Source: a virus. Taken from it: a DNA stretch of 37,177 nt. Each line of letters starts with the position of its first letter. Within the stretch, counting starts at the first letter, position 1. The notes below the pieces were generated by a model. That model saw only the letters and a list, made by a program, of their open reading frames with translations. It was not told the DNA's origin and did not search any database. The translations under genes and the position numbers were made by a program. The stretch spans positions 1 through 37,177 of IMG/VR virus record IMGVR_UViG_3300036399_001019; one strand, written 5' to 3'. This document shows, piece by piece, positions 1 through 7,657 of the stretch.

Positions 1-931
1 TGCCTGTTGAAGCATTAATCAAAGCAAACCCTCCGGAAGCGGAGGCTGCATTGAAGTTGCAGGGAGCATTAACTGTTATTGTTCCAGTTGAGGAATTGTT
101 TACTCCGCCTGTGTTGGTAGTAACGCCTCCATTGAAAGTGCATGAAGCGTTGACTGTTACTGTTCCGGTTGAGTTATTGTTTAAACCGCAAGCTCCTGTT
201 GTGATGCCTCCATTGAAAGTGCATGAAGCGTTGACTGTTACTGTTCCGGTTGAGTTATTGTTTAAACCCGCTACAAAACCGCCTCCGTTAAAAATACAAG
301 GGGTGCTAACCGTCACTATTCCAGTTGAAGCGTTATTAAATCCGTTGCCGCCAGAACCGGCGCTGGTTGCTGTAAATGTGGAATTTGCTAAAGTAGCGGT
401 TCCAGTTGAATTGAAATTGCATCCATGTGTGCCAGTCGCGTTACCTCCAATAACCCGCAATCCATCCAGCGTGATATTAGTCGCTCCGGTTACAACCAGA
501 CATGCGGTCGTGCCTGCGCGGAGGTCGCATGTCATGGCGCGGATGGTGGACATGGTAAACACGCCGCCTCCTGTGGTCGCGCCTGCGGGGGTATTTGTGG
601 CTGTGGTGAGGGTTGCAAGAGCTTTTGCTGTGCCGAGGTTTCCGGCTGTGCCTGCGCCGGTTGATTGGAACACAGTGCCGGTGGTGTTGCTGGCCGCTCC
701 AAGTGTTGTCCAATTCTGGCCGCCGACATTGACGATCTCATACCACTGACCGCTGACGAGCGAGCCAGTGTTGACGGTGGGGTTGTTCGCTCCACCGATG
801 TTGACATCGACATCAAGCGTCACATTGAATCCGTTGGCGTAAACGGTGTCGCCGTCCGTTGGAATCACACCGCCGTTCCATGTGCCGGTGGCCGACCAGT
901 TGCCGTTTGCGATAGCGCGTCTTGTAGCCAT
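1..931 (-). CDS. Tail fibre protein, N-terminal part (gene crosses the window ends)
   Basis: This segment encodes the first 310 codons of a fibre-like protein. It starts at ATG 931, after an AAAGGA ribosome site 9 bases upstream, and is still open at base 1. Joined to 36297-37165 it gives about 599 residues. The N-terminus (MATRRAIANGNWSATGTW) and a DGDTVYANGFNVTLD stretch resemble phage beta-helix fibres. From about residue 165 on it becomes repetitive, with units containing STGTVTVNAS and a Cys. Two units are identical over 63 bp with a period of 81 bp (27 codons). Bases 1-420 are visibly AT-richer than the flanking DNA, as expected for exchangeable receptor-binding tips. The function (host recognition) is inferred from composition and from the fibre-like neighbours. 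Confidence 0.8.
   Translation of the reverse strand, partial: MATRRAIANGNWSATGTWNGGVIPTDGDTVYANGFNVTLDVDVNIGGANNPTVNTGSLVSGQWYEIVNVGGQNWTTLGAASNTTGTVFQSTGAGTAGNLGTAKALATLTTATNTPAGATTGGGVFTMSTIRAMTCDLRAGTTACLVVTGATNITLDGLRVIGGNATGTHGCNFNSTGTATLANSTFTATSAGSGGNGFNNASTGIVTVSTPCIFNGGGFVAGLNNNSTGTVTVNASCTFNGGITTGACGLNNNSTGTVTVNASCTFNGGVTTNTGGVNNSSTGTITVNAPCNFNAASASGGFALINASTG
127..268 (-). repeat. In-frame 81-bp-period direct repeat in fibre gene
   Basis: Bases 125-187 are identical to 206-268 (63 bp), with a shift of exactly 81 bp, that is 27 codons. The repeat encodes NNSTGTVTVNASCTFNGG-type units of the fibre. Weaker copies of the same unit flank it on both sides. Confidence 0.9.
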
Positions 932-934
932 GGC

Positions 935-1216
935 TTAAAGTCCTTTCGCGACGATGAATTGTTGGAGGGCGGATTGGATTGCGCCCACGGTGGCGAGGGT
1001 GGCTTCGTCGGCATGAGCGAGCGAGCCGAGGCGGATGGATTTTGCGTGGGCGGGCTGGGTCTCGACCATGCCGTCGTCGATGCGGAGCGGGGTGAGATTC
1101 ATCACGACCGATGCCTCTGGCTTACCCTCTCCGTCATAGCTGCCGGAGATGATGAGATTGAGGGCGTAGCGGTCGTATTGTTTTGAGTCGATGCTGGATG
1201 GTGCGGATGCGATCAT
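935..1216 (-). CDS. Hypothetical protein of the fibre cassette (93 aa)
   Basis: The protein starts at ATG 1216 (MIASAPSSIDSKQYDRYAL) and ends 3 bases before the fibre gene. I do not recognise the family. It reads as a compact soluble protein with beta-type segments (YALNLIISGSYDG, ASVVMNLTPLRID) and a helical C-terminus (LATVGAIQSALQQFIVA). The same frame is open further upstream, but the longer N-terminus has no good start signal. Its tight packing between two fibre-like genes suggests a fibre accessory or assembly role; that is inference only. Confidence 0.6.
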   Translation of the reverse strand: MIASAPSSIDSKQYDRYALNLIISGSYDGEGKPEASVVMNLTPLRIDDGMVETQPAHAKSIRLGSLAHADEATLATVGAIQSALQQFIVAKGL

Positions 1217-1235
1217 GGTGTTTGGATTTTTTGGG

Positions 1236-1610
1236 TTAAGAAAATTGGAGGTTGGTTTTGTTTGACCACGGTCCGGTGGCAGATTGCTCCGAGACGACAT
1301 CGCCGGCAGAGTTGGTGGTGATTTTGTAAATGGTCCAGGCGGTGGAGTCGTCTGGTTCGCCTGTTGCGGGGTAGTCGTCCCATTCCAAGCGCCCGATGTA
1401 GAGGTTCGCTCCGTCCACGGCGTGGACGAGGATGGCTGGGATTTCGTTGCGTGGGGGGGTGGTTAGTTGGATGACGCTTCCCGACTGAGGATGGCGTCCA
1501 AAAATTTTTCGATCTGCGTAGTTAATGCAGACCTCTCCAAGCGATAAATCCGCCGTGCTGGGGATGCGACCCGGCACGACGGTTTTTTTAGGCTTAATTG
1601 GAACTGGCAT
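1236..1610 (-). CDS. Small tail-fibre-like protein
   Basis: This 124-residue protein starts with MPVPIKPKKTVVPGRIPS. That start resembles the MSVPIRIRRRQSG start of the next upstream gene, and both continue into a LxLGEVCINYADRKIFG / LAFNEVDGILYYGKG segment. This looks like a shared N-terminal domain of phage fibre and tropism-determinant proteins. A longer form from ATG 1649 is possible, but the paralogue argues for 1610. The C-terminal half (GANLYIGRLEWDDYPATGEPDDSTAWTIYKI) looks like a small beta domain. It probably forms part of the adsorption apparatus. Confidence 0.6.
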   Translation of the reverse strand: MPVPIKPKKTVVPGRIPSTADLSLGEVCINYADRKIFGRHPQSGSVIQLTTPPRNEIPAILVHAVDGANLYIGRLEWDDYPATGEPDDSTAWTIYKITTNSAGDVVSEQSATGPWSNKTNLQFS

Positions 1611-1690
1611 GAGTATGGACTCGAAAGAATTTGAAAGGCCGGTCGTCATGTATGGACACGAGGTTGACCGGCCCCATTGGGCCGTTTGCT

Positions 1691-2413
1691 TTAGAACGTG
1701 CCGCCGTCGATCTCAGTCTCGAGAACGAGGATGCGGGCGCTTAGAGCGTTGTCGGCTGAGAGGCGGGTGCTTGCCTCCGAGCTGATGGCGGAGGCGTTTG
1801 ATGTGATGCTGCTCTCGGCGCTGGTGACCCGGCTGTTCAAGGCCGCTGCGGCTGTCTCGATGTCCGAGATGTCGGAAGCGAGGGCTGCCTCGGCTGCGGT
1901 GGCGCGATTGACCTCGTTCGTCAGGCCGGTGGAAGCGCTGGAAGCGAGGCTGGTGATTGCTCCGTTGAGCGAGGAGTCTGCGGCTTGGAAGGCCGAAACC
2001 ACTTCCGAAAGCGAATCAAGCGAGCCGGGAGTGACATTGGAAAGAACATTGTCGATCCGAGTTCCGAGGGCTGCTTCGGCGTTTTGCGCACGGGTGATCT
2101 CGTTTGCGAGGTTCGTGGAAATCGTGCCTTCTGCGGCCTGCGCACGGGTGACCTCGCTGGCGAGGTTTGTGGTGAGGGTGTTGTCAGCAGCGATGCGTGC
2201 GGCTTGCTCCGTGGCGATGAGGCCGTCTGCGTAGCTGCTGGAGGCGTTGCCGCCGATGCCAACGATTTGTGTGGCGTTGCCGGATGCGTCGGCACCTTTA
2301 CCGTAGTAGAGGATTCCATCAACTTCGTTGAAGGCGAGTTCGGCTGATTTGAGAACTCCGGGTGCTCCGGCAGAACCGGATTGGCGGCGGCGAATGCGAA
2401 TTGGGACAGACAT
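1691..2413 (-). CDS. Tail fibre / coiled-coil stalk protein (240 aa)
   Basis: The N-terminal 45 residues carry the fibre-type motif PIRIRRRQSG...AELAFNEVDGILYYGKG. The remainder is a long series of heptad-like Ala/Ser/Asn-rich repeats (TNLASEVTRAQAAEGTISTN, AAEAALASDISDIETAAAAL), typical of trimeric stalk proteins. It ends in ARILVLETEIDGGTF with no obvious globular tip. A terminator lies upstream at 2560-2603 and a dispersed repeat at 2491-2550, so this gene and the two after it may form a separate transcription unit. Confidence 0.7.
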   Translation of the reverse strand: MSVPIRIRRRQSGSAGAPGVLKSAELAFNEVDGILYYGKGADASGNATQIVGIGGNASSSYADGLIATEQAARIAADNTLTTNLASEVTRAQAAEGTISTNLANEITRAQNAEAALGTRIDNVLSNVTPGSLDSLSEVVSAFQAADSSLNGAITSLASSASTGLTNEVNRATAAEAALASDISDIETAAAALNSRVTSAESSITSNASAISSEASTRLSADNALSARILVLETEIDGGTF

Positions 2414-2490
2414 GATTTTTTGGTGTGGTGGTGGTTGTGGTTGCGGTGTCCGGTGGTCGGACGGGCGTTATTTTGCCGCTCGAAAAAGTC

Positions 2491-2550
2491 GTGTCTTCTG
2501 CGGGGCGTTCCGTGCGTTTTTCACCACGGAGAGCGCGGAGGACACGGAGG
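2491..2550 (-). repeat. Composite dispersed repeat, copy 1
   Basis: Bases 2491-2511, read on the minus strand, contain the core CCCCGCAGAAGACAC preceded by GGAACG. Bases 2524-2550 contain a CCACGGAG...GACACGGAGG tract. The same two-part layout recurs at 30738-30809 and 36184-36243, and the core alone at 5811-5831 and 27436-27456. The copy lies 78 bases upstream of the 1691-2413 gene. Confidence 0.75.
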
Positions 2551-2559
2551 GGAGAGGGC

Positions 2560-2603
2560 AAAAAAACCCGCCCAATTACGCATCGTGGAGAGGCGGGGCG
2601 GGT
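2560..2603 (-). terminator. Rho-independent terminator after the collagen-like fibre gene
   Basis: On the minus strand the arms ACCCGCCC (2603-2596) and GGGCGGGT (2573-2566) pair perfectly over 8 bp and are followed by a run of seven T (2566-2560). It sits 23 bases past the stop of the 2626-3366 gene. Confidence 0.75.
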
Positions 2604-2625
2604 ATGATGCTTGGCGCTAAATTTT

Positions 2626-3366
2626 TTAGAAAAACCCTGCGTCGATCTCGCTGGTGGAGACGGCCCCGGCGACATAGTTGGCTGTCTCGCGGGTGTCCCA
2701 GACTGCGTTTGCAGCTACGCCTCGGTTGACGAGTTCGCCGCTGGGTGTGAAGACGCTGCGGGTGATTGTCCACGCCGGTTGATCCGTGCCGGTTCCTGCG
2801 GAGGCGCGACCGATCCAGTGGGTGAGGTGATCGTCGGAGACATCCGAGATGAATGAGAGCGAGCCGTAAACGAAGGCGGGGCCGCGCTCGCCTGCATCGC
2901 CTTTCGGGCCGGGGGCTGGTGACGGGATGCCGAAATTGAGAACGGCGTTTTCCTGCGTGCCGACATTGGCAATCGTGGGCGTTGCGCCTGCGGGCAGCAT
3001 GAAGACCGTGCCGACTGCGATGGTGGAGGAGAGGCCGCGAGGGAGGGCGAAATTTAAAACTGCATTTTGTGGGGTGCCGACATTGGAGACGGTGGCGGGT
3101 TGGTTTCCTGCCACGGTTTGCACTGCGCCAACGGCTATCGTGCCGCCGGGGCCTTGCGCTCCGAGGGGGATGCCGAAATTGAGCACGGCATTGGTGGGGC
3201 TTCCGACATTGGTCACGGTGGGCGCTGTGCCGGTGGCGAGTTGCGAGACGCTGCCGATGGCGACCGTGCCAGCCGGTCCCTGCGCTCCGCTGCCGATGGG
3301 GAGGGCGATGCCGGGAGCGACGACGACTTGCGTATTCGGAACGAGTGTGAGGTCAACGACTGCCAT
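2626..3366 (-). CDS. Repetitive collagen-like tail fibre protein (246 aa)
   Basis: The first 150 residues hold three degenerate repeats of about 40 residues of the form IAVGxVxxLxxGxxPTVxNVG, then NAVLNFGIPxG. Short Gly-Xaa-Yaa stretches (GAQGPAG, GAQGPGG, GPKGDAGERG) lie between them. This is typical of phage fibre shafts. The C-terminal 90 residues (FVYGSLSFISDVSDDHLTHWIG...AWTITRSVF) look globular. The gene starts 4 bases after the stop of the preceding small gene and is followed by a terminator. Confidence 0.75.
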   Translation of the reverse strand: MAVVDLTLVPNTQVVVAPGIALPIGSGAQGPAGTVAIGSVSQLATGTAPTVTNVGSPTNAVLNFGIPLGAQGPGGTIAVGAVQTVAGNQPATVSNVGTPQNAVLNFALPRGLSSTIAVGTVFMLPAGATPTIANVGTQENAVLNFGIPSPAPGPKGDAGERGPAFVYGSLSFISDVSDDHLTHWIGRASAGTGTDQPAWTITRSVFTPSGELVNRGVAANAVWDTRETANYVAGAVSTSEIDAGFF

Positions 3367-3370
3367 GGTG

Positions 3371-3718
3371 TCAGGTGCGGGTTATGGCTCGCTCGATGTA
3401 TGCGAAGCCTTCGAGGATTTTGCGGCTGTTGCCGTAGGGGTCGGTTATGAAAATATCGTAGCGGGCGCGTGTCACTGGAAGGGCACTGGTCTGCTCGTCG
3501 GTGAGGAGCACGCGCACCTTGCCGCTCGTGCGAGGCAGCGGAAAGGAGACGGCAAAGTCGGCGAGGAGTGGCTTGTCCCAATCTTCGCGCAGTTGGCCCG
3601 CTGCGGTGAAGTCGGTGAGGTTGATGGGCAGAGCATTGGGCGCGGTGGATTCCTTGAGCGTGATTTCAAAAAAGAATGACTCGCCGGATGGAATGGTGAT
3701 GTCGAAAGGCTGGCTCAT
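3371..3718 (-). CDS. Small beta-sandwich protein of the fibre region (115 aa)
   Basis: The start at ATG 3718 overlaps the portal stop as ATGA. The protein has the pattern FDITIPSGESFFFEITL...LPINLTDFTAAGQLRED...YDIFITDPYGNSRKILEGFAYIERAITRT. I recognise this as a family of short phage proteins found next to collagen-like fibres. Members start with a GD/GE-SFFF-like strand, contain P-I-x-L-T-x-F, and end in a G-x-xx-I-xR-x-ITR strand. The exact role is unknown; adaptor or chaperone for the following fibre is a guess. Confidence 0.65.
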   Translation of the reverse strand: MSQPFDITIPSGESFFFEITLKESTAPNALPINLTDFTAAGQLREDWDKPLLADFAVSFPLPRTSGKVRVLLTDEQTSALPVTRARYDIFITDPYGNSRKILEGFAYIERAITRT

Positions 3719-5241
3719 GGCTGGGGTTCGGGCTGTGCCACGGGGGCGGCTGCTCCTGCGGGGACAAGCGGGACGATGCCGCGCTTTTTGAGTTCGACCT
3801 CTTCGCGCTCGATCTCGCTCCAGACATCTTCGGGGTCTCGGTTGCTGGTCTCCCGGATGATCTCGCTGCGGGATTTGAGCTTTTGCGAAATGGCTTTTTC
3901 GTTCGCTGCCATTTCTGCGGATGGATCGATCCATGCCCAGCGGCGTCCGGTGAAGGCGACTTGCTTGTATTTTTCCAGTCGGTCGAATTTGAGCGGCTTG
4001 CCAGCGATGAGGATTTTGTTGGCGAGGAGAGAGCGTTCCAACCAAGCCTCGTATATGGGCATGACGAAGCCGCTGATGAGCCATTCTTGCAGGCCCTTCC
4101 AGACTTCGCGTTCGTCGAGTGCGCCTTGGCGGATGCTGGAAAAATTGACGCTCGTGAGGTCGCTGGCCAGGTTGTTGTAGCTCACGCCAAGGCCGGAGGA
4201 AATCGAGCGAAGCATGGCTTTGCAAAAGGGGTCGAATGCTTGGTCGGGGAATTGCGGGGTGTAGGGGATAAACTCGCGGTTGCCGATGTCCTCGAACTTT
4301 CCGGGTTCGGCGTCCATTTCGAGGATGTCGTCGCTGTCGCCGTCGAGGTTTCGGAAAAAGCCCATCTTGCTGGCGGACACGCGAGCGTTCACCACGGCGG
4401 CGTCTTCAAAGCCTGCCAACATGCGCATGCGCCAGAGGGCTGTGCGTGCCCACGGGAGGCCGCGCTTTTGGCCGACTCGCTCTGGCAGGAAACGATGGAT
4501 GACCTGATCGGCGGGCACTCGCTGGAAGCTCTCGCCGTTGTGGTTGATGTAGCCCATCATCATTTCGTCGTAGTTGCGGAAATGGTAGGCGACCGGGCGT
4601 CCGTTCGGGTTAAACTCGATCCCGTGGCGGATGACATTGCCGTTGTTCAATTTTTCCCACTTCGTCGGGTTGAGGAGAACGGGGTCGATGAATTGAACCG
4701 CAAAGCCCCACTTGTTGAGGTCTTCGCCATACTTCTTGATGCAGATGACTTCGCCGTCCATCGCAGCGGTGGTGACGGCCAGCCGTTCGCCATCGGCGCG
4801 GGAGAGTTGTCCGGTGATGTCGTAGTTGCCGCGCTTGCTCCAATCGGCAAAGGCATCCTCGATGGCGCTGCTGGCCACGGTGTCCATCGTGCCACTGGGG
4901 TCGCGGATCTGCGCATTGAAGGTGAAGCCTGTCGGGCCTGCGATGTTATCGCGGGCCATTTGGAGGAATTTTTTGAGGTGGTCGTTGTTCTCTGCCTGCT
5001 CACGGGAGCGGGCGACGATGCGGCTCCAATATTGAAAAATCCATGCGTCAATCGTTGTCGGTGTGCCTGCCCATGTGGATTCCAGACGGCCAGCGCCTGC
5101 GGCTTGCGGCATCCCGGCTGTGGCGAAGCTGCCGATGGTGTCCGAAAGAATGGACCGCGCCGACCAGAGGCGAGGCTGGTCGGCACGGCTTGGCGCGGGC
5201 GTCTTCGTGGTGGTGCGGGAAAATAGATCGAAGAGGCCCAT
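3715..5241 (-). CDS. Portal protein, lambda family
   Basis: The 508-residue product forms the dodecameric portal at one capsid vertex through which DNA enters and leaves. It begins MGLFDLFSRTTTK and shows lambda-type portal features: GTPTTIDAWIFQYWSRIVARSREQAENNDHLKKF near the N-terminus, GVSYNNLASDLTSVNFSSIRQGALDEREVWKG in the second half, and an Asp/Glu- and Lys-rich C-terminal tail. The length fits the family (about 500). It follows the terminase and a small head protein, the usual lambda-like order. Unlike lambda, a fibre cassette follows it rather than the protease and capsid genes. Confidence 0.93.
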   Translation of the reverse strand: MGLFDLFSRTTTKTPAPSRADQPRLWSARSILSDTIGSFATAGMPQAAGAGRLESTWAGTPTTIDAWIFQYWSRIVARSREQAENNDHLKKFLQMARDNIAGPTGFTFNAQIRDPSGTMDTVASSAIEDAFADWSKRGNYDITGQLSRADGERLAVTTAAMDGEVICIKKYGEDLNKWGFAVQFIDPVLLNPTKWEKLNNGNVIRHGIEFNPNGRPVAYHFRNYDEMMMGYINHNGESFQRVPADQVIHRFLPERVGQKRGLPWARTALWRMRMLAGFEDAAVVNARVSASKMGFFRNLDGDSDDILEMDAEPGKFEDIGNREFIPYTPQFPDQAFDPFCKAMLRSISSGLGVSYNNLASDLTSVNFSSIRQGALDEREVWKGLQEWLISGFVMPIYEAWLERSLLANKILIAGKPLKFDRLEKYKQVAFTGRRWAWIDPSAEMAANEKAISQKLKSRSEIIRETSNRDPEDVWSEIEREEVELKKRGIVPLVPAGAAAPVAQPEPQP

Positions 5242-5243
5242 GG

Positions 5244-5741
5244 TTAGATGCGGACGGAAATGGATTGCCCGATGGACGAGATGCCGGATGAGAGTCGGGA
5301 CTCGCGGGACAGCTCACGCCGCCAGAAGGAGAGGAGCTGAAGGAGTTCGGCGATGCTGTGCCGCTCCAACTCTCTGTTATTTATTTTGTAGCGTTTAGCT
5401 TCAAGCGTTGCCCCACCTGCGAGCATGGATTGGATGTGTGCCACGGCGATGCGGGCTTGCGTGCGAACCTCGGCACCGGGGGCGAGTGTGGCAGCGGATT
5501 CGCGGATGAGGAGGTCGCCGGTTCCGACGAGGGCGCGGTGTGCGGCAACGGTTGCCCATGCTTCCCAGATGTAATGCCCTGGAATCCAGCCGCTCGTATT
5601 CGCGGCGGCGGTGAAGGTGCCTGCCGTGCCTGTGGCGGCGACATTGCGCGATTGCATTCCAGCGAATTGCACAAGGACGGTCGCGGCGGGGTCTGCCGAT
5701 ACCGTAACCTCGAATGTTTCGCCTGCCGTTATTGTCACCAT
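5244..5741 (-). CDS. Small head protein between terminase and portal (165 aa)
   Basis: The gene overlaps the terminase stop by 7 bases and ends 2 bases before the portal start, the position of the head-completion protein gpW in lambda. Residues 1-85 form a beta-rich domain (ITAGETFEVTVS...ILVQFAG-like strands, SGWIPGHYIWEAWAT). Residues 95-150 form a helical region with LEAKRYKINNRELERHSIAE, which recalls small gpW-like head-completion proteins. The assignment to head completion rests on position and this helical segment and is not firm. Confidence 0.6.
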   Translation of the reverse strand: MVTITAGETFEVTVSADPAATVLVQFAGMQSRNVAATGTAGTFTAAANTSGWIPGHYIWEAWATVAAHRALVGTGDLLIRESAATLAPGAEVRTQARIAVAHIQSMLAGGATLEAKRYKINNRELERHSIAELLQLLSFWRRELSRESRLSSGISSIGQSISVRI

Positions 5742-7657
5742 GAATTCACGAAGCTGCCACGGCGCTGGGTGCGCCTGCGTTTTCCGGCAGTGTCTTCGTG
5801 AGGTGGGGGGGTGTCTTCTGCGGGGAGTTCCACCGGAGGGGGCATTTCGACCTCTGCGGGCTTGGGCGTGGGCATGGTCTGCCGCCTCCGCAAAGCGAGC
5901 TTGTCAAACTGCGGGGCGCGAAGGACGAGGGCGGCGAAGGCGTAAACCCGGCAGTCGAGCGGTTCGTTGCGAGCGCCGGATGTTTTGTGCCATTCCAGCC
6001 GGGGGAATCCCTTCACAAATTTCGTCACGGCCTTTTCTGCGGTCAACCCTCGGAAATACTCGGCGCTTCGCCCTTGCGGGAAGTGGCAATATCCAGAGCC
6101 GGGTTCCGTGATTCGGAGGCGCTTGTAAACGATGGATTTCGCGGAATCGACGCCGACAATATAGACATCGATGGGGCGTGTGGTTTTTTTCCCTGCCCTG
6201 CGGCGGGCGGGGTTGCCGACGATGGGCAAGCCGGGTCCGCCTTGGCCTTTCACGCCGTAAACTCGATCTCCCTTGTGGCGCTTCACATAGCCGTAAACGG
6301 CCTGCGTGTTCGAGCCGCCGGTGTCGACGCAGGTGGTTTCGATGACCATTTCGCCGCCTGCCTCGGAGGTCCACCGCTTGCGGAGGTAGTCGGTGAGGTG
6401 CGTCCACGGACTGCCTGCCGTTCCTTCGGGAAGGTCAGGGTCTCCGAGAATGACATGATAGGCAACGCTCCAGCTTTCTTCGCCGGCTGCCCATGCGACG
6501 ACTTCGATTTCGAGCCGGTCTTGCTGGGTGTCCACGCCTGCCGTGAGGATGAGGCCACGGGCGGGAACATCCGCCTGCGGGTAGGGTTCGCACCGCTCGA
6601 TGAGGGCGTGTTCGCTGATGCGCTCGCCTCCTTCCTCCCATGTCTCGCCGAGGCTGGTGTTAATCCAGACTTGCAAGGTTGAGGGGTCGTCCTTGGCACG
6701 CCCATGCTCCGTGGCGATGTCTGCGATGCTTCGCCACGGCGAATAAAGTTCGTTTAAGTGAAATCCCGCGATGCGGCTGGGTCCGGCGCTGGCCTGCCAC
6801 CGACCACGGGAGACGGCCTGATTTTTTTGGGCGTTGGTGATCGTGCCGTTGCAGGCGGGGCACCGGAGGGTTGCAAGGTCGCGGCGTCCGTCCGTCCAGA
6901 CGACATTTCCCCACCGCAGCGGGTGCTCGTGTTGGCAATGAGGACACGGCACGAGGAAATGCCGTTGATCGGAAATCTCGAAGGCTCGCTCGATGCGGGA
7001 GAGGCCCTTGACGGTAGGGGTTGAGACCATGACGATTCTTCTGTTCCAAAAGTTCTTTGTTCGGGCGATGGCAAGGTTAACCGGATCGCCCTCGGTTCCG
7101 GCGCTGGCGGGGTAGCGGTCCACCTCGTCAAGCAGTAGGATGCGGATCGGGCGAGAGGCGAGGCCGCTGGGGGCGTTCGCACCCACAAGCGTGACATGCC
7201 CGCCGGGGAATCGTTTGTGCAGGATCGTGTTTCCGCTGTCGCGTGTCTTCGCGGGGCGCACTTTCGAGCGGAGGCTTGGCGAGTCTCGGAACATCGGCGC
7301 GAGTCGGTCTTTGCTGAATGTCTCTGCCATGGCCTCGTCCGGCTGCACGAGCATGAGGGGCGAGGGGTCGAAGTCCACGAAGTATCCGATGCAGTTGAGA
7401 AGCACCTCGGTTTTCCCCACCTGGGCCGATGACATGACGACAACCTGCTCAATGGTCGGATCGGCAACGGCGTCCATGATGCCGCGCTGGTATTCGGCGC
7501 GGTTCGTTCGCCACTGCCCTTTCTCCGCTGCCGCCTCCCCGGAGAGTTTGCGCCGGTGGTCTGCCCATTCCGAAATTGTCCATTTGGGAGGCGGTGGAAG
7601 GATGCCAAACAGAGCGGCCATGTGGTCGACCGCTCTGTCGCCTTGTTTGGCCGTCAT
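5735..7657 (-). CDS. Terminase large subunit, GpA family
   Basis: The 640-residue motor and nuclease packages DNA into proheads. ATG 7657 overlaps the small-subunit stop as ATGA. Walker A-like SSAQVGKT lies at about 76-83 and Walker B ILLLDEVD at about 173-180. A GpA-type Cys4 zinc ribbon (CPHC at 238-241, CPAC at 266-269) follows the ATPase. The nuclease part carries GVDTQQDRLEIEVVAWA, VDTGGSNTQAVYGYVKR and NEPLDCRVYAFAAL. Length and layout fit lambda GpA. Near its 3' end the coding DNA contains one copy of the dispersed GTCTTCTGCGGGG element (5811-5831), read as VELPAEDT. Confidence 0.95.
   Translation of the reverse strand: MTAKQGDRAVDHMAALFGILPPPPKWTISEWADHRRKLSGEAAAEKGQWRTNRAEYQRGIMDAVADPTIEQVVVMSSAQVGKTEVLLNCIGYFVDFDPSPLMLVQPDEAMAETFSKDRLAPMFRDSPSLRSKVRPAKTRDSGNTILHKRFPGGHVTLVGANAPSGLASRPIRILLLDEVDRYPASAGTEGDPVNLAIARTKNFWNRRIVMVSTPTVKGLSRIERAFEISDQRHFLVPCPHCQHEHPLRWGNVVWTDGRRDLATLRCPACNGTITNAQKNQAVSRGRWQASAGPSRIAGFHLNELYSPWRSIADIATEHGRAKDDPSTLQVWINTSLGETWEEGGERISEHALIERCEPYPQADVPARGLILTAGVDTQQDRLEIEVVAWAAGEESWSVAYHVILGDPDLPEGTAGSPWTHLTDYLRKRWTSEAGGEMVIETTCVDTGGSNTQAVYGYVKRHKGDRVYGVKGQGGPGLPIVGNPARRRAGKKTTRPIDVYIVGVDSAKSIVYKRLRITEPGSGYCHFPQGRSAEYFRGLTAEKAVTKFVKGFPRLEWHKTSGARNEPLDCRVYAFAALVLRAPQFDKLALRRRQTMPTPKPAEVEMPPPVELPAEDTPPPHEDTAGKRRRTQRRGSFVNSW
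5811..5831 (-). repeat. Dispersed 21-bp element, copy 2 (inside terminase gene)
   Basis: The minus strand reads GGAACT followed by CCCCGCAGAAGACAC, within codons for the C-terminal tail of the large terminase. It lies 70 bases upstream of the start of the 5244-5741 gene. The CCACGG tract seen with three other copies is absent. Confidence 0.8.

Noticed and set aside
51-420. CRISPR-like array in the repetitive start region
   Set aside because: Repeats are in-frame protein repeats with an 81-bp period and degenerate copies; there is no repeat-spacer pattern or cas gene.
1660-1690. Terminator after the 1691-2413 fibre gene
   Set aside because: CGGCCC/GGGCCG can pair over 6 bp, but no T-run follows on the minus strand.
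2319-2729. Several short frames in both strands around the 2.5 kb intergenic repeat
   Set aside because: They arise from the CCACGG repeat and the terminator region; Arg/Gly-rich products with no conserved pattern.
3883-5226. Plus-strand open frame of about 447 codons antisense to the portal gene
   Set aside because: The portal frame on the minus strand is certain, and the plus-strand translation has the typical composition of an antisense shadow.
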